Positions 1 through 7,094 are shown, counted from the stretch's first letter. The stretch: DNA of 13,504 bases from Desulfuromonadaceae bacterium (GCA_003250235.1 QKGY01000368.1:1-13504); one strand, 5' to 3'. Numbers and translations: made by a program. The notes: generated by a model not told the origin, from the sequence alone.

Positions 1-35
1 AAATCAAGAGGGAAATAGAAGTTATCCCCTGAGCG

Positions 36-500
36 TTAGATAGAGTGATCCACCTCGACACCTGACACAGATCCGTCGGGAAGGTGATGTATTGTCAGGA
101 AACGAGCCTGCTGCCAGTGCTGCAGGGAATCCGGATCCACGCTGAAATGCTCCGCGACCTGGTCTGGAGAAACCGTCCGTCCCGAGAGACGGCGATTTTC
201 CTTGCCGCGGAACCTCACCAAGTTGTACAGAGACCAGGATTCTAGAAGGAGCCCTATCAGGAGAATAATCCCTCCGTAGATTCCGAGCAGCTTAAAGAGA
301 CTGCGATACCCTTCCTGCTCGATCATGATTTTGGAGAACCGCTGGACACCAAAAAACCAGGCCACTAGAAAGAGTGCCGGTCTCCACAGGTAGAGATAGA
401 TGAACCAGAAAAAAACCGTCATGGCCCGATTTCCGAACCTCTGGCCAAAGGTCTGTTTCTCCGGTTTATGGATAATCAGGTGATTGTCCGTAGCCCTCAT
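36..500 (-). CDS. pgaD: PgaD, accessory subunit of the inner-membrane PNAG synthase
   Basis: This 154-residue protein is the small partner that PgaC needs to polymerise PNAG. In E. coli the PgaC-PgaD pair jointly binds c-di-GMP, which stabilises PgaD and activates synthesis. The sequence shows a basic N-terminus, two hydrophobic segments at about 26-52 and 68-88, then the motif WSLYNLVRFRGKENRR at 89-104, which resembles the conserved stretch after the second helix of PgaD proteins, and a soluble tail. It is slightly longer than E. coli PgaD (about 137 residues). The ATG start has a GAGAGGG ribosome binding site just after the pgaC stop codon, 10 bases upstream, so it is the last gene of the operon. 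No terminator is visible in the 35 bases left of it. Identification rests on both sequence and position; confidence is high. Confidence 0.93.
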   Translation of the reverse strand: MRATDNHLIIHKPEKQTFGQRFGNRAMTVFFWFIYLYLWRPALFLVAWFFGVQRFSKIMIEQEGYRSLFKLLGIYGGIILLIGLLLESWSLYNLVRFRGKENRRLSGRTVSPDQVAEHFSVDPDSLQHWQQARFLTIHHLPDGSVSGVEVDHSI

Positions 501-510
501 TTCATCCCTC

Positions 511-1770
511 TCAGCTGAGCCCGCGGTCCGGGCTGACCCATATCGCGCGTTGCCCTTTTTTCTTCAGAATAGCTTTAGGCAAGGCAACAACCGTCGTCAG
601 CAGATTGATCACCCAGAAAGCCAGAGGATACCAGATCATCCAATACAGATAACGGATGATCCCTTTTTCATAGCGTGATTCAATGGCGAAACTGACAGCA
701 AACTGCAAAAGACAAGTCATCGCCAGAACAAGACCCGGCCAGGCCGGGATCAGGGTGTCTACATACAAGAGGGAAGGCAGCTCTATAAACAGACCAAGAA
801 CCCATAACACGAGGACACCTAGCATCGAGTACCCCCAGAACACACTGGTCAGATATTCAATAAAAACCGGCCACATGCGTCTCTTTCGCCAACTGGAAAG
901 ATTCCAGAAATAACGCATTAGAACTTCATTTCCACCCTGCGCCCAACGCAGCCGCTGTCGCCATAACCCCCGGAAGGTTTCCGGCATCAGAATCCAGCAC
1001 AAAGCATGAGGCTCATAACGTACATCCCAATGGGCTATCTGAAGCTTCCAGCTGATATCGATATCTTCGGTAACCATGTCGGTCGTCCAGTATCCGACAC
1101 TGTGCAACGCCGATTTCCGGAAAGCGGAGACAACCCCGGAGACGGTAAAAACCCGGCCGTAAATTCTCTGGGCCCGACGGATCAACCCGATAATGGCGGA
1201 AAATTCACCCACCTGGATTTTCCCCAGCAGGGTGGAACGTGTACGGATACGGGGATTGCCGGTTACTGCACCGACACGGGCCCCGCTGAGAAAATGACCG
1301 ACCATCCATGCGGTTGCATGACGGTCCAGCAGCGCATCCCCGTCGATACAGACAAGAAACTCATGCCGGGCCACCATGGCAGCCATGCGCAACCCCATGG
1401 CTTTGCCCTGGTTTTTGGAAAAATCAATGACCCGAAGCCTGTCATAACGCCGGGCCAGCTCTTTCAGCATGGCTCCGGTATTATCGGTACTGCCGTCATT
1501 GACTGCGATGATCTCAAAATCGGGATAATCCTGCGCAGCCAGGCATCCGATGGTTTCTTCCAGGTTTTTGCTCTCGTTGTGACAGGGCACAATAATGGAG
1601 ACACCGGGATACTGAGGGAGCAAAGGCGGGTTGTCGGGACGGTTGCTCGTGCGCTCCCAGCGAAGGTAGTAATAAATGGCGCCAATCATCCACAAATACG
1701 CCATGAAAAGCGGATAATAGTAGACAAAGCTGAAAACGGCCTGGATATAGGATGTCAGTATCTCGGGCAT
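511..1770 (-). CDS. pgaC: PgaC, processive beta-1,6-N-acetylglucosaminyltransferase (GT2)
   Basis: PgaC is the catalytic subunit that polymerises UDP-GlcNAc into poly-beta-1,6-GlcNAc and threads the chain across the inner membrane. The 419-residue protein begins with a membrane segment (about 14-35). The GT2 domain follows: SIIVPCHNE at 58-66, NDGS with D92, DGD at 143-145 (nucleotide and metal binding), TED at 234-236 (catalytic base region) and QRLRW at 272-276, the signature of processive synthases. Hydrophobic segments at about 305-328, 343-363 and 375-397 form the rest of the membrane part. Length and motif order match PgaC/IcaA proteins. The start lies 2 bases after the pgaB stop with only a weak upstream AGG, which suggests translational coupling. 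Cellulose and hyaluronan synthases share the GT2 motifs, but the pgaABD neighbours settle the assignment. Confidence 0.96.
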   Translation of the reverse strand: MPEILTSYIQAVFSFVYYYPLFMAYLWMIGAIYYYLRWERTSNRPDNPPLLPQYPGVSIIVPCHNESKNLEETIGCLAAQDYPDFEIIAVNDGSTDNTGAMLKELARRYDRLRVIDFSKNQGKAMGLRMAAMVARHEFLVCIDGDALLDRHATAWMVGHFLSGARVGAVTGNPRIRTRSTLLGKIQVGEFSAIIGLIRRAQRIYGRVFTVSGVVSAFRKSALHSVGYWTTDMVTEDIDISWKLQIAHWDVRYEPHALCWILMPETFRGLWRQRLRWAQGGNEVLMRYFWNLSSWRKRRMWPVFIEYLTSVFWGYSMLGVLVLWVLGLFIELPSLLYVDTLIPAWPGLVLAMTCLLQFAVSFAIESRYEKGIIRYLYWMIWYPLAFWVINLLTTVVALPKAILKKKGQRAIWVSPDRGLS

Positions 1771-1772
1771 AA

Positions 1773-3704
1773 TCAGGGCCTGAATGGATAGGTTTGCAGA
1801 GAGAACGCTTCATGGATCTTCCGGCTCAAAGGATGGTCCCCGACAAAATCGTCCGGATAATATCCGAAATTCGCGGCACCATGGCTTTGCAGCAACCGCA
1901 TCTGTCTGGCCAAAACGTCCGAATCGACAGGTGTCCCGCCCGTATTCCAGTCGACGCTCTGCAGCTCAAAAATCGATCGCGACAATCCGCCGGGTTGCTT
2001 GGAAACTTCGCAAACCAGGGTTTCCAGCCAACGCTCCGGTCTGCGAGCATTCTCCATGTACGGCATCGCCATGATCGCCGCAAAATCATAATTTTCCAGA
2101 AAAAGAGAGAGGCTTTGTGCCAGCCATTCTTCCCCCTCAGGATCAAGGATGGCCTGGGCGTAGAGGTTGCGGGCTGTTTTCAGGGTAGGTCGGTAGGTCC
2201 GCACCGCATCGGCAAGCTGCCGCGTAAAGTCAACCAGTGCCTTGCTCTTGCGATCCGACCACCGCTTGCGCAATTCGGCCGTCCGTCGTATTTCATCCAG
2301 GTTGTGCGGCAGGTCTTTCATGCGGTCCAGCCACGCCTGCCCATGGGGGCTGAGGTCCTCATAATCGGACAGCACGGCATCATCATGGAACAAGAGACCG
2401 TCAACATCGGCATGGCGGCCCAGATCTTCGTAAAGGTCTTCAACCAGACGCCTGGCTTCCGGAGAAAAGGGGCTGAGACGTTTATAGGGCCAAAGTGCCT
2501 CTGCGGCGCCTCGGCCCTCCGGTGAAAGGGCCTGCACCAGCAAATCGTCGCGCCCCAGGTCAAAAGCCAGGACGGGCATCCAGGCGTAAACCCGCACGTG
2601 TGCCCGGGTCTTCAGCTGCCAGCTTACCCGATTGAAAAGGTCGGCACGCATGGGCAAGTGACGGTTGGGGTAGTACAGCATGTCCGCCACACCGTCGCCG
2701 TCCGGGTCTGCGAAGGCCTGCAGGAACACCAGATTGACATGGAGCGCCTGGATTCGATCAAGCAATCGGCCGAGGTTGGCTTCCTGTTGGACCGGATCCG
2801 GGTCGTACACGTAATCGAGGTCGACATGTACGACCCTTTGAGCGTCGGCAATATCCGAATGGCGCAGTTGCCATGCGAAATCAGCAAGGGCCGGATCCTG
2901 CGTGAGTACGGTACGCGGAATGGCTGTCAGATCCTCACTGTGGCCGACTCCGGCATCCAATGTGAAGGCCAGGGACATGCCGGTTTGCTGGGCAACGGTC
3001 ATAGCAAGGCGGTTGTAACGCCCGTAGGGCCACACCATCACGCGTGGGGTTTTGCCGAGCCTGCTGGCCAGAAGATGCGAATTGGCCTGCAGGTCACCAC
3101 GCAACCTCTCCAAATAATCTTCCTCAGTCTCATAGGTTCGCGAAGCCGGGGCATACATGAAAGTGGTGAGGGCCGGTTCCTGGTTTCCCTGTGGGTTCGC
3201 CACTTCACCATGATGCAGATTGAAGCTATGGGAGGCTATTTCGACCAGGCCTGAATTGGCAACTTCTCGGAGCTGTTCCCACGACATGAACTTTTCACGC
3301 GGAACCGGTCGATTACCGTATTCGACCATCTCTCCAGGCTCGGCACTGAGCCAGTTGCCAACCAGTGCCAGCACAGCCGGATAATGGAATGCTTTGAGCA
3401 AGGGGAGAACGCGTGTGTAAAAACTCTGGTACCCGTCATCGAACGTCAGCAAAAGGGCCTTCTCCGGCAGAGTGCGCCGACCTTCGTGGGCCGCGATCAG
3501 ATCGTCGACCGAGACCACCCGGTAACCCTGCTCGCGCAACCATACAAACTGGGCAATGAGGTGATCCGTAGAAACAGCCATGCCGTCGGGGTCGTCAACG
3601 ACATCCTGGACGTCGTGATAGCAGAGCACCCGGAAATCCCCACCGACAGCAGGAACGACAAGAGCAAGGGAAAGAATCAACGTGATCCAGATACGCAGCA
3701 ACAT
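1773..3704 (-). CDS. pgaB: PgaB, poly-beta-1,6-N-acetylglucosamine N-deacetylase with C-terminal hydrolase domain
   Basis: PgaB removes some N-acetyl groups from PNAG in the periplasm, which is needed for export through PgaA; its C-terminal domain cleaves the deacetylated polymer. The 643 residues comprise a signal peptide (1 to about 22), a polysaccharide deacetylase (CE4) domain, and a GHL13-type glycosidase domain from about 290. In the CE4 domain, LLTFDDGY holds the presumed catalytic base D89 and metal ligand D90, SHSFNLHH supplies H159 and H164, and WPYGRYN lies at 225-231. The hydrolase motif LLFHDDAVLSDYED lies at 437-450. E. coli PgaB is an outer-membrane lipoprotein of about 672 residues. 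Here the hydrophobic stretch ends in PAVGGDF with no lipobox cysteine, so the protein is probably soluble or held by its partners. Its ATG follows the pgaA stop by 3 bases. Confidence 0.95.
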   Translation of the reverse strand: MLLRIWITLILSLALVVPAVGGDFRVLCYHDVQDVVDDPDGMAVSTDHLIAQFVWLREQGYRVVSVDDLIAAHEGRRTLPEKALLLTFDDGYQSFYTRVLPLLKAFHYPAVLALVGNWLSAEPGEMVEYGNRPVPREKFMSWEQLREVANSGLVEIASHSFNLHHGEVANPQGNQEPALTTFMYAPASRTYETEEDYLERLRGDLQANSHLLASRLGKTPRVMVWPYGRYNRLAMTVAQQTGMSLAFTLDAGVGHSEDLTAIPRTVLTQDPALADFAWQLRHSDIADAQRVVHVDLDYVYDPDPVQQEANLGRLLDRIQALHVNLVFLQAFADPDGDGVADMLYYPNRHLPMRADLFNRVSWQLKTRAHVRVYAWMPVLAFDLGRDDLLVQALSPEGRGAAEALWPYKRLSPFSPEARRLVEDLYEDLGRHADVDGLLFHDDAVLSDYEDLSPHGQAWLDRMKDLPHNLDEIRRTAELRKRWSDRKSKALVDFTRQLADAVRTYRPTLKTARNLYAQAILDPEGEEWLAQSLSLFLENYDFAAIMAMPYMENARRPERWLETLVCEVSKQPGGLSRSIFELQSVDWNTGGTPVDSDVLARQMRLLQSHGAANFGYYPDDFVGDHPLSRKIHEAFSLQTYPFRP

Positions 3705-3707
3705 CCC

Positions 3708-6182
3708 CTAGAACCTCCAGTCCAGACGCATATGCAGGGCGTAATAGTTCTCGGAATCCCCGTCATAGATCCGGTGCCCCAGACTACCGCCGTACAGAAA
3801 TTCAAGCCGGTCATGGGCATTCCATCGCTGTTCATAAAGAATCGATCCGGTCACCCCCGTTCCGTAATCCTGCTGCCAGTAGTCTCCAAGCGTCAGAGCC
3901 AGGCGATGATGGAGAGAACAGCTGTAACGACGCCACTGTCGCCATATATTCTCTAGGGTGAGAGACGCCGAAAAGTCCATCTGCGGATTGAAGTAAGGGG
4001 TATTGTTTTCGCTGTTTTTCGAGCCATAGAACTCCAGGATGCTGTTGAGCTTGTAGGCAGGGGCCGTATAAAGCCTCTGGAACCAGTCAGCAGAAAGCGC
4101 TTGTCTCAGGTTGCCGTCGCTGAAATCCATTCCCTGATAGCCCAGGCTGAAATGTTGTTCGTCACTGACGCGATAACGGACGCGCATAACGAGGGAATTT
4201 GCATCAATCCCGTGCTTCAGAGCACGCAAGGGGGTCTCACGGCTGAACTTTTCGAGTTCCGTAGCAATTGACCATTGGTCATTGACAAACCAAGTCCCCT
4301 CCAGACGAAATCCGGGCTTACTCACCCCATCCTGATTGTAGGTCGCTTCAGCGACAGCCTCCAGATCGCGGACTCGATATTCCAATCCGACACCGTAACG
4401 GCGATACGTTTCGGTTCCCTCTGCAAACCGTGCCTGTGCCAGATAAAAACCGGTAAAGAACCGCGTGTTGTACCTGACAGGACTGGAGAAAAGAGTCGCG
4501 GAAAGGTTGATATCCCTGTTGCTCTGGCCGGCGTTGGGGCTCTTGGCAAACCCTGCTTCAACGATCAGTTGTCTCAGATTATGAACCTGCCAGTCGTATT
4601 GAAGCCGTTGAACCGTTTTTTCCCGCGGATAACGCGCAACAAGACTGAACATTGTCTGCTCAAACGGCTGAAATTCGTTCAACGCGAACTGGGTACGGGC
4701 ATACCCTGCTTCAAGCCCGAGACGCACAATCTCCTCCGGCTGAGCCATGCCGAGACGGTATGCTTTCCGCGCCCTGCGCGGCCAGCCCCGGTATTCATAA
4801 ATACTGGCCAGATCCTGGCGAAGCTCCAGGTTGTAGGGAGCTTCGCCGTGTAAGGCCTCGATACGCCGTTGCGCCGGATCCAGCATATCGGCATAAGCCC
4901 GGGCCATTGCCGCGGCACTTTCGGTTTGCACCTTGTGAGGGTTTCTGGTCGGAGCACGAATTCCCGCCGTATGCAACCAGGGTTTCTCGGCCTGGTTCAG
5001 CCGGTCGACGATCTCAAAAGCTGCCGGGAAATCATCCAGATCGACGTAGGCATAGAACAGGTTCATTTCCGTATCAAAATCTCCGGGCTGCTTTTGAAGT
5101 GCCTGAAGATAGAGATCTCTGGCGGACTCTGGGTAATCGAGATAAAGATAGGCATCACCTACGGCACTTAAGACGTAAAAGGGCAAGTCCCCTCCCGTCC
5201 CTTGAAGTGTTTGATACTCGCTGACCACCTCCGTCATCCGCAAACGATTGTGAAGTGCGACCAGGCGGTCGATGCGTGCACGGCTCAGGTAGTCGTCAAA
5301 TTCCGGGGATCGCATTTCCAGTCGGGAGATAAATGCATCCAGCTTTTCCAAAGCCTGGTCGGTCTGCACAAAACGCGCAGATTCCTTCTCCGGAGCCATG
5401 CCTCCCCACCGGACATCAAAGGTAAGGGTGTTTGCCTCCATAGCGATCAACTCGCGTTCGGAAAACAGCTCCGGGGATTTGCGCGCCTCGTCATACGCAA
5501 GGTGAGAAGCCCCCATGGCGTCGAGGATCAGGATGCGCTTGCGTCTCGCTGGCAAGGATTGAGGATCGAGGGCAAGAACCCGGTCGTACGCCTGCAGAGC
5601 ATCCGGGTACGATTTTTGCCCCTCGCAGATATAGGCTAAAGCAAACGGAATATCGACATTGCGGGGATACGCCAGACGAAGCGCATCGAGCTGGGCCTTC
5701 GCCTCGGGGAACCGTCCTTGATCCGCCAAGCTGTAGACCAGCCCGATAGCCAGTTGGATATTTTCAGGAAATCTCTCAAGCCCTTGCCGGTAAAGCTGTT
5801 CGGCGCGATCAAAATTTCTGACGTTTCGAGCCGCCTTGCCAGCGGCCTCTAAAACATAGGCGGGAATATTTTCAGGAGTAAGTCGGTCAAATATCCGCAA
5901 GGCATCGTCATCGCGTCCTGCCCATGTCAGAACAACCAGATAATCATAGGCCAGGGGAATGTTCTCAGGATGGGAGTCATACAGAGGGGCCAGAACATGA
6001 AGGGCGTCATCCACCCGTCCCTGTCGGGCATTCTTGACAGCCTGCTCCCGAAGGCTTTGGTCAACTACCGCACCGATGACCGTCAGGGGGCAGAGGAGAG
6101 TAAAAACAAGCAGGAAAAGACTACCAAGCAAAAAGCTTGGCAGCGTCTTTCCACTCGCATTGAGACCGAAAAAAATGCGCAA
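3708..6182 (-). CDS. pgaA: PgaA, outer-membrane PNAG export porin with periplasmic TPR domain
   Basis: PgaA exports partly deacetylated PNAG through the outer membrane; its periplasmic TPR superhelix binds PgaB and guides the polymer. The protein is about 824 residues (E. coli about 807). It has an N-terminal signal sequence with a long hydrophobic core ending near VIGA (about residue 38), many helical TPR-like repeats from about 40 to 510 (for example AEQLYRQGLERFPENIQLA and DLYLQALQKQPGDFDTEMN), and a C-terminal part of about 290 residues with alternating aromatic beta strands. The last residue is Phe (LDWRF), typical of outer-membrane barrels. Start choice: the frame is open from a GTG at 6188, but the only good ribosome binding site (GAGGAG, 6188-6193) overlaps that GTG. 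It sits 5 bases before a TTG at 6182, which I therefore prefer. It is the first gene of the operon. Confidence 0.93.
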   Translation of the reverse strand: MRIFFGLNASGKTLPSFLLGSLFLLVFTLLCPLTVIGAVVDQSLREQAVKNARQGRVDDALHVLAPLYDSHPENIPLAYDYLVVLTWAGRDDDALRIFDRLTPENIPAYVLEAAGKAARNVRNFDRAEQLYRQGLERFPENIQLAIGLVYSLADQGRFPEAKAQLDALRLAYPRNVDIPFALAYICEGQKSYPDALQAYDRVLALDPQSLPARRKRILILDAMGASHLAYDEARKSPELFSERELIAMEANTLTFDVRWGGMAPEKESARFVQTDQALEKLDAFISRLEMRSPEFDDYLSRARIDRLVALHNRLRMTEVVSEYQTLQGTGGDLPFYVLSAVGDAYLYLDYPESARDLYLQALQKQPGDFDTEMNLFYAYVDLDDFPAAFEIVDRLNQAEKPWLHTAGIRAPTRNPHKVQTESAAAMARAYADMLDPAQRRIEALHGEAPYNLELRQDLASIYEYRGWPRRARKAYRLGMAQPEEIVRLGLEAGYARTQFALNEFQPFEQTMFSLVARYPREKTVQRLQYDWQVHNLRQLIVEAGFAKSPNAGQSNRDINLSATLFSSPVRYNTRFFTGFYLAQARFAEGTETYRRYGVGLEYRVRDLEAVAEATYNQDGVSKPGFRLEGTWFVNDQWSIATELEKFSRETPLRALKHGIDANSLVMRVRYRVSDEQHFSLGYQGMDFSDGNLRQALSADWFQRLYTAPAYKLNSILEFYGSKNSENNTPYFNPQMDFSASLTLENIWRQWRRYSCSLHHRLALTLGDYWQQDYGTGVTGSILYEQRWNAHDRLEFLYGGSLGHRIYDGDSENYYALHMRLDWRF
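3714..3718 (-). promoter_or_regulatory. Ribosome binding site of pgaB inside the last codons of pgaA
   Basis: The minus strand reads GGAGG 9 bases before the pgaB ATG. These bases are also the Trp-Arg codons near the end of pgaA, with the pgaA stop (TAG) between the site and the ATG. Ribosomes finishing pgaA therefore pass over the pgaB start, which points to coupled translation of porin and deacetylase. Confidence 0.75.
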
Positions 6183-6187
6183 GTGCA

Positions 6188-6193
6188 CTCCTC
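6188..6193 (-). promoter_or_regulatory. Ribosome binding site that decides the pgaA start
   Basis: Reading the minus strand, GAGGAG ends on base 6188, the first base of the in-frame GTG, so it cannot serve that codon. It lies 5 bases upstream of the in-frame TTG at 6180-6182. The nearby ATG at 6193-6195 is out of frame with pgaA. Confidence 0.55.
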
Positions 6194-6245
6194 ATAGGTA
6201 AATACAGTCCATAAACACGCATTTTTCATTTCGCCCCCATGCGGG

Positions 6246-6278
6246 AACCAGGTATTACGAATTGCTCATTTCCTGGTT
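6246..6278. repeat. Inverted repeat in the pgaA upstream region
   Basis: Perfect 7-base arms AACCAGG (6246-6252) and CCTGGTT (6272-6278) are separated by 19 bases and lie 60-95 bases upstream of the pgaA start. As DNA this could be an operator for a dimeric regulator, since the arm centres are about 26 bp apart. As RNA it could be a stem-loop in the pgaA leader with a GGA at the stem-loop junction. Function is inferred only from position. Confidence 0.4.
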
Positions 6279-6545
6279 TTAAACAGATCAGAAAGCCGGC
6301 TCAGACCCTCGCCTGTATCGTTTGGCTTCTGGATACCTTTACAGAACCGATTTAACCGAAATCCAAAAGTTCTTTATTAAGAATAACCACAACTCCCCTC
6401 GTCCTGCAACAGGGAATAGATAACAAAAACTGTTTTTTTTCAACATCAAGGCTAAGGTGTTTCCCTTCAGGCCCATCGGGATTAACGGCCGTTGTTCTTT
6501 CCATATCTAATGGCTTTTATTCATGATTTCGTTCAAATTTTTTTC

Positions 6546-6572
6546 TTGCCTTTCCCACGAACGCATGATAAT
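6546..6572 (+). promoter_or_regulatory. Candidate sigma-70 promoter of the cold-shock gene
   Basis: TTGCCT at 6546-6551 and GATAAT at 6567-6572 resemble -35 and -10 boxes, but the spacer is 15 bases, shorter than ideal. Pairing TTCTTG (6543-6548) with the same -10 gives 18 bases. A T-rich tract lies just upstream. Initiation near 6579 would give a leader of about 160 bases, a length typical of cold-shock mRNAs such as cspA. Confidence 0.35.
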
Positions 6573-6629
6573 AGAATTAAGCAAAATCCCTATTTGGTGT
6601 GAAATGATCCATTTTGGCTGTCAGCAGGT

Positions 6630-6675
6630 ATAAAAGGACCGCGCAGACCACAAAGGCCTAGGGCGGTTTTTTTGT
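6630..6675 (+). promoter_or_regulatory. Structured leader hairpin with U-run upstream of csp (possible attenuator or thermosensor)
   Basis: Bases 6630-6642 can pair with 6663-6675 over 13 consecutive positions, three of them G-U wobbles. The tip is a GC-rich block (ACCGC with GCGGT) and the base is an A-tract (6632-6635) against a run of seven T (6667-6673). The loop contains CCTAGG. The shape is that of an intrinsic terminator with an A-tract, placed about 65 bases before the csp start. A competing 6-bp pairing, GGACCG (6636-6641) with CGGTCC (6707-6712), would break the stem. Both pairings are visible; regulation by termination or by temperature is inference. Confidence 0.45.
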
Positions 6676-6724
6676 AGGACGCAGAGCGGATCGTCACACG
6701 ACAAACCGGTCCCAGATTTGGAAC

Positions 6725-6731
6725 AAAGGAG
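6725..6731 (+). promoter_or_regulatory. Ribosome binding site of csp
   Basis: AAAGGAG ends 9 bases before the ATG at 6741. The surrounding bases are A-rich and unstructured by eye, as expected for a strongly translated cold-shock mRNA. Confidence 0.75.
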
Positions 6732-6740
6732 CAAAAAGAA

Positions 6741-6941
6741 ATGGCAGAAGGTACTGTAAAATGGTTTAACGACGCTAAAGGATTCGGCTTCATTGAGCAG
6801 GACAATGGACCCGACGTATTCGTCCACTTCTCATCTATCCAGTCCGAAGGGTTCAAATCCCTGGCCGAAGGGGACCGGGTAACCTTCGAAGTTGTCCAGG
6901 GCCAGAAAGGCCCCCAGGCAGCCAACGTGCAGAAGCTCTAG
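6741..6941 (+). CDS. Cold-shock domain protein (CspA family)
   Basis: This 66-residue protein is a single cold-shock (OB-fold) domain that binds single-stranded RNA and DNA and typically acts as an RNA chaperone, keeping mRNA unfolded at low temperature or during stress. It begins GTVKWFN (4-10), carries the RNP1 motif KGFGFI at 13-18 and RNP2 VFVHF at 26-30, and ends with the usual QGPKA-like strand, here QKGPQAANV. Length and all nucleic-acid-binding aromatics match the CspA family. It is a single-gene unit with its own long leader and a terminator 20 bases after the stop. Family membership is certain. Whether it is cold-induced or constitutive cannot be read from the protein, so no paralogue symbol is given. 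The leader hairpin suggests RNA-level control. Confidence 0.97.
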   Translation: MAEGTVKWFNDAKGFGFIEQDNGPDVFVHFSSIQSEGFKSLAEGDRVTFEVVQGQKGPQAANVQKL

Positions 6942-6960
6942 GCCGAGTCTTTACTCAGAT

Positions 6961-6996
6961 AAAAAACTCCACGATCCGTTCGTGGAGTTTTTTTTT
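6961..6996 (+). terminator. Intrinsic terminator of csp
   Basis: An A-tract (6961-6966) precedes a perfect 8-bp stem, CTCCACGA (6967-6974) with TCGTGGAG (6980-6987), and a 5-base loop. Nine T follow (6988-6996). It ends the csp transcript and separates it from the protease gene. The A-tract could make it work in both directions, but no gene converges on it. Confidence 0.95.
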
Positions 6997-7046
6997 ACCT
7001 GTTTCCTTCCGACATTTCCCTGCTTTCCCTATTTCTCCTAGATCAT

Positions 7047-7072
7047 CGGTAAAACCTGCGTTAAACTTACCG
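7047..7072. repeat. Inverted repeat just upstream of the protease gene
   Basis: CGGTAA (7047-7052) and TTACCG (7067-7072) are perfect 6-base arms with a 14-base spacer, ending 28 bases before the protease ATG. The position fits an operator or a leader hairpin, but arms this short can occur by chance, and no clear promoter boxes were found next to it. Confidence 0.3.
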
Positions 7073-7087
7073 GACTCATAATTATCC

Positions 7088-7094
7088 GAGGAGG
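7088..7094 (+). promoter_or_regulatory. Ribosome binding site of the M16C protease gene
   Basis: GAGGAGG lies 6 bases before the ATG at 7101. It is a near-perfect anti-Shine-Dalgarno match and fixes the start. Confidence 0.8.

Larger units (their letters stand above)
6189..6740. other. Divergent intergenic region between pgaA and the cold-shock gene
   Basis: About 550 bases without a convincing gene, more AT-rich than the flanking genes. The left part is the pgaA upstream region on the minus strand; it holds the inverted repeat at 6246-6278 and several GGA triplets. A weak pgaA promoter candidate on the minus strand is TTGCAG (near 6403-6408), 18 bases, then TATTCT. I would not rely on it. 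A direct repeat AACCGA occurs at 6345-6350 and 6354-6359, a small AT hairpin TTCTT/AAGAA at 6370-6383, and a perfect 10-bp palindrome AACGGCCGTT at 6484-6493. The right part, from about 6543, is the csp promoter and leader. Short reading frames here lack ribosome binding sites and family features. Confidence 0.6.

Noticed and set aside
1006..1791. Long open frame on the plus strand opposite pgaC (261 residues), with similar ones opposite pgaB, pgaA, the protease and hrpB.
   Set aside because: These are codon-bias shadows: no ribosome binding sites, no recognisable domains, and a real gene with intact motifs on the other strand.
6424..6440. A-run followed by CTG and eight T as a terminator.
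   Set aside because: The pairing leaves no usable loop and is purely A-T, and no gene on the plus strand reads into it.
6484..6493. Perfect 10-bp palindrome AACGGCCGTT as an operator.
   Set aside because: It is isolated, with no second copy in the window and no promoter boxes next to it; a 10-bp palindrome can occur by chance.
6640..6690. Resemblance of the csp leader to a c-di-GMP/cGAMP (GEMM) riboswitch, from the stretch ACAAAGGC followed by GGACGCAGAGC.
   Set aside because: The core GGCAAACC strand is absent (the sequence reads GGCCTAGGG), the tetraloop stem between the blocks is replaced by a U-run, and no matching second stem follows. A covariance-model search could confirm the rejection.
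6590..6925. A 111-residue frame on the minus strand covering csp and its leader.
   Set aside because: It is antisense to a certain gene and its promoter/leader region, with no family features.
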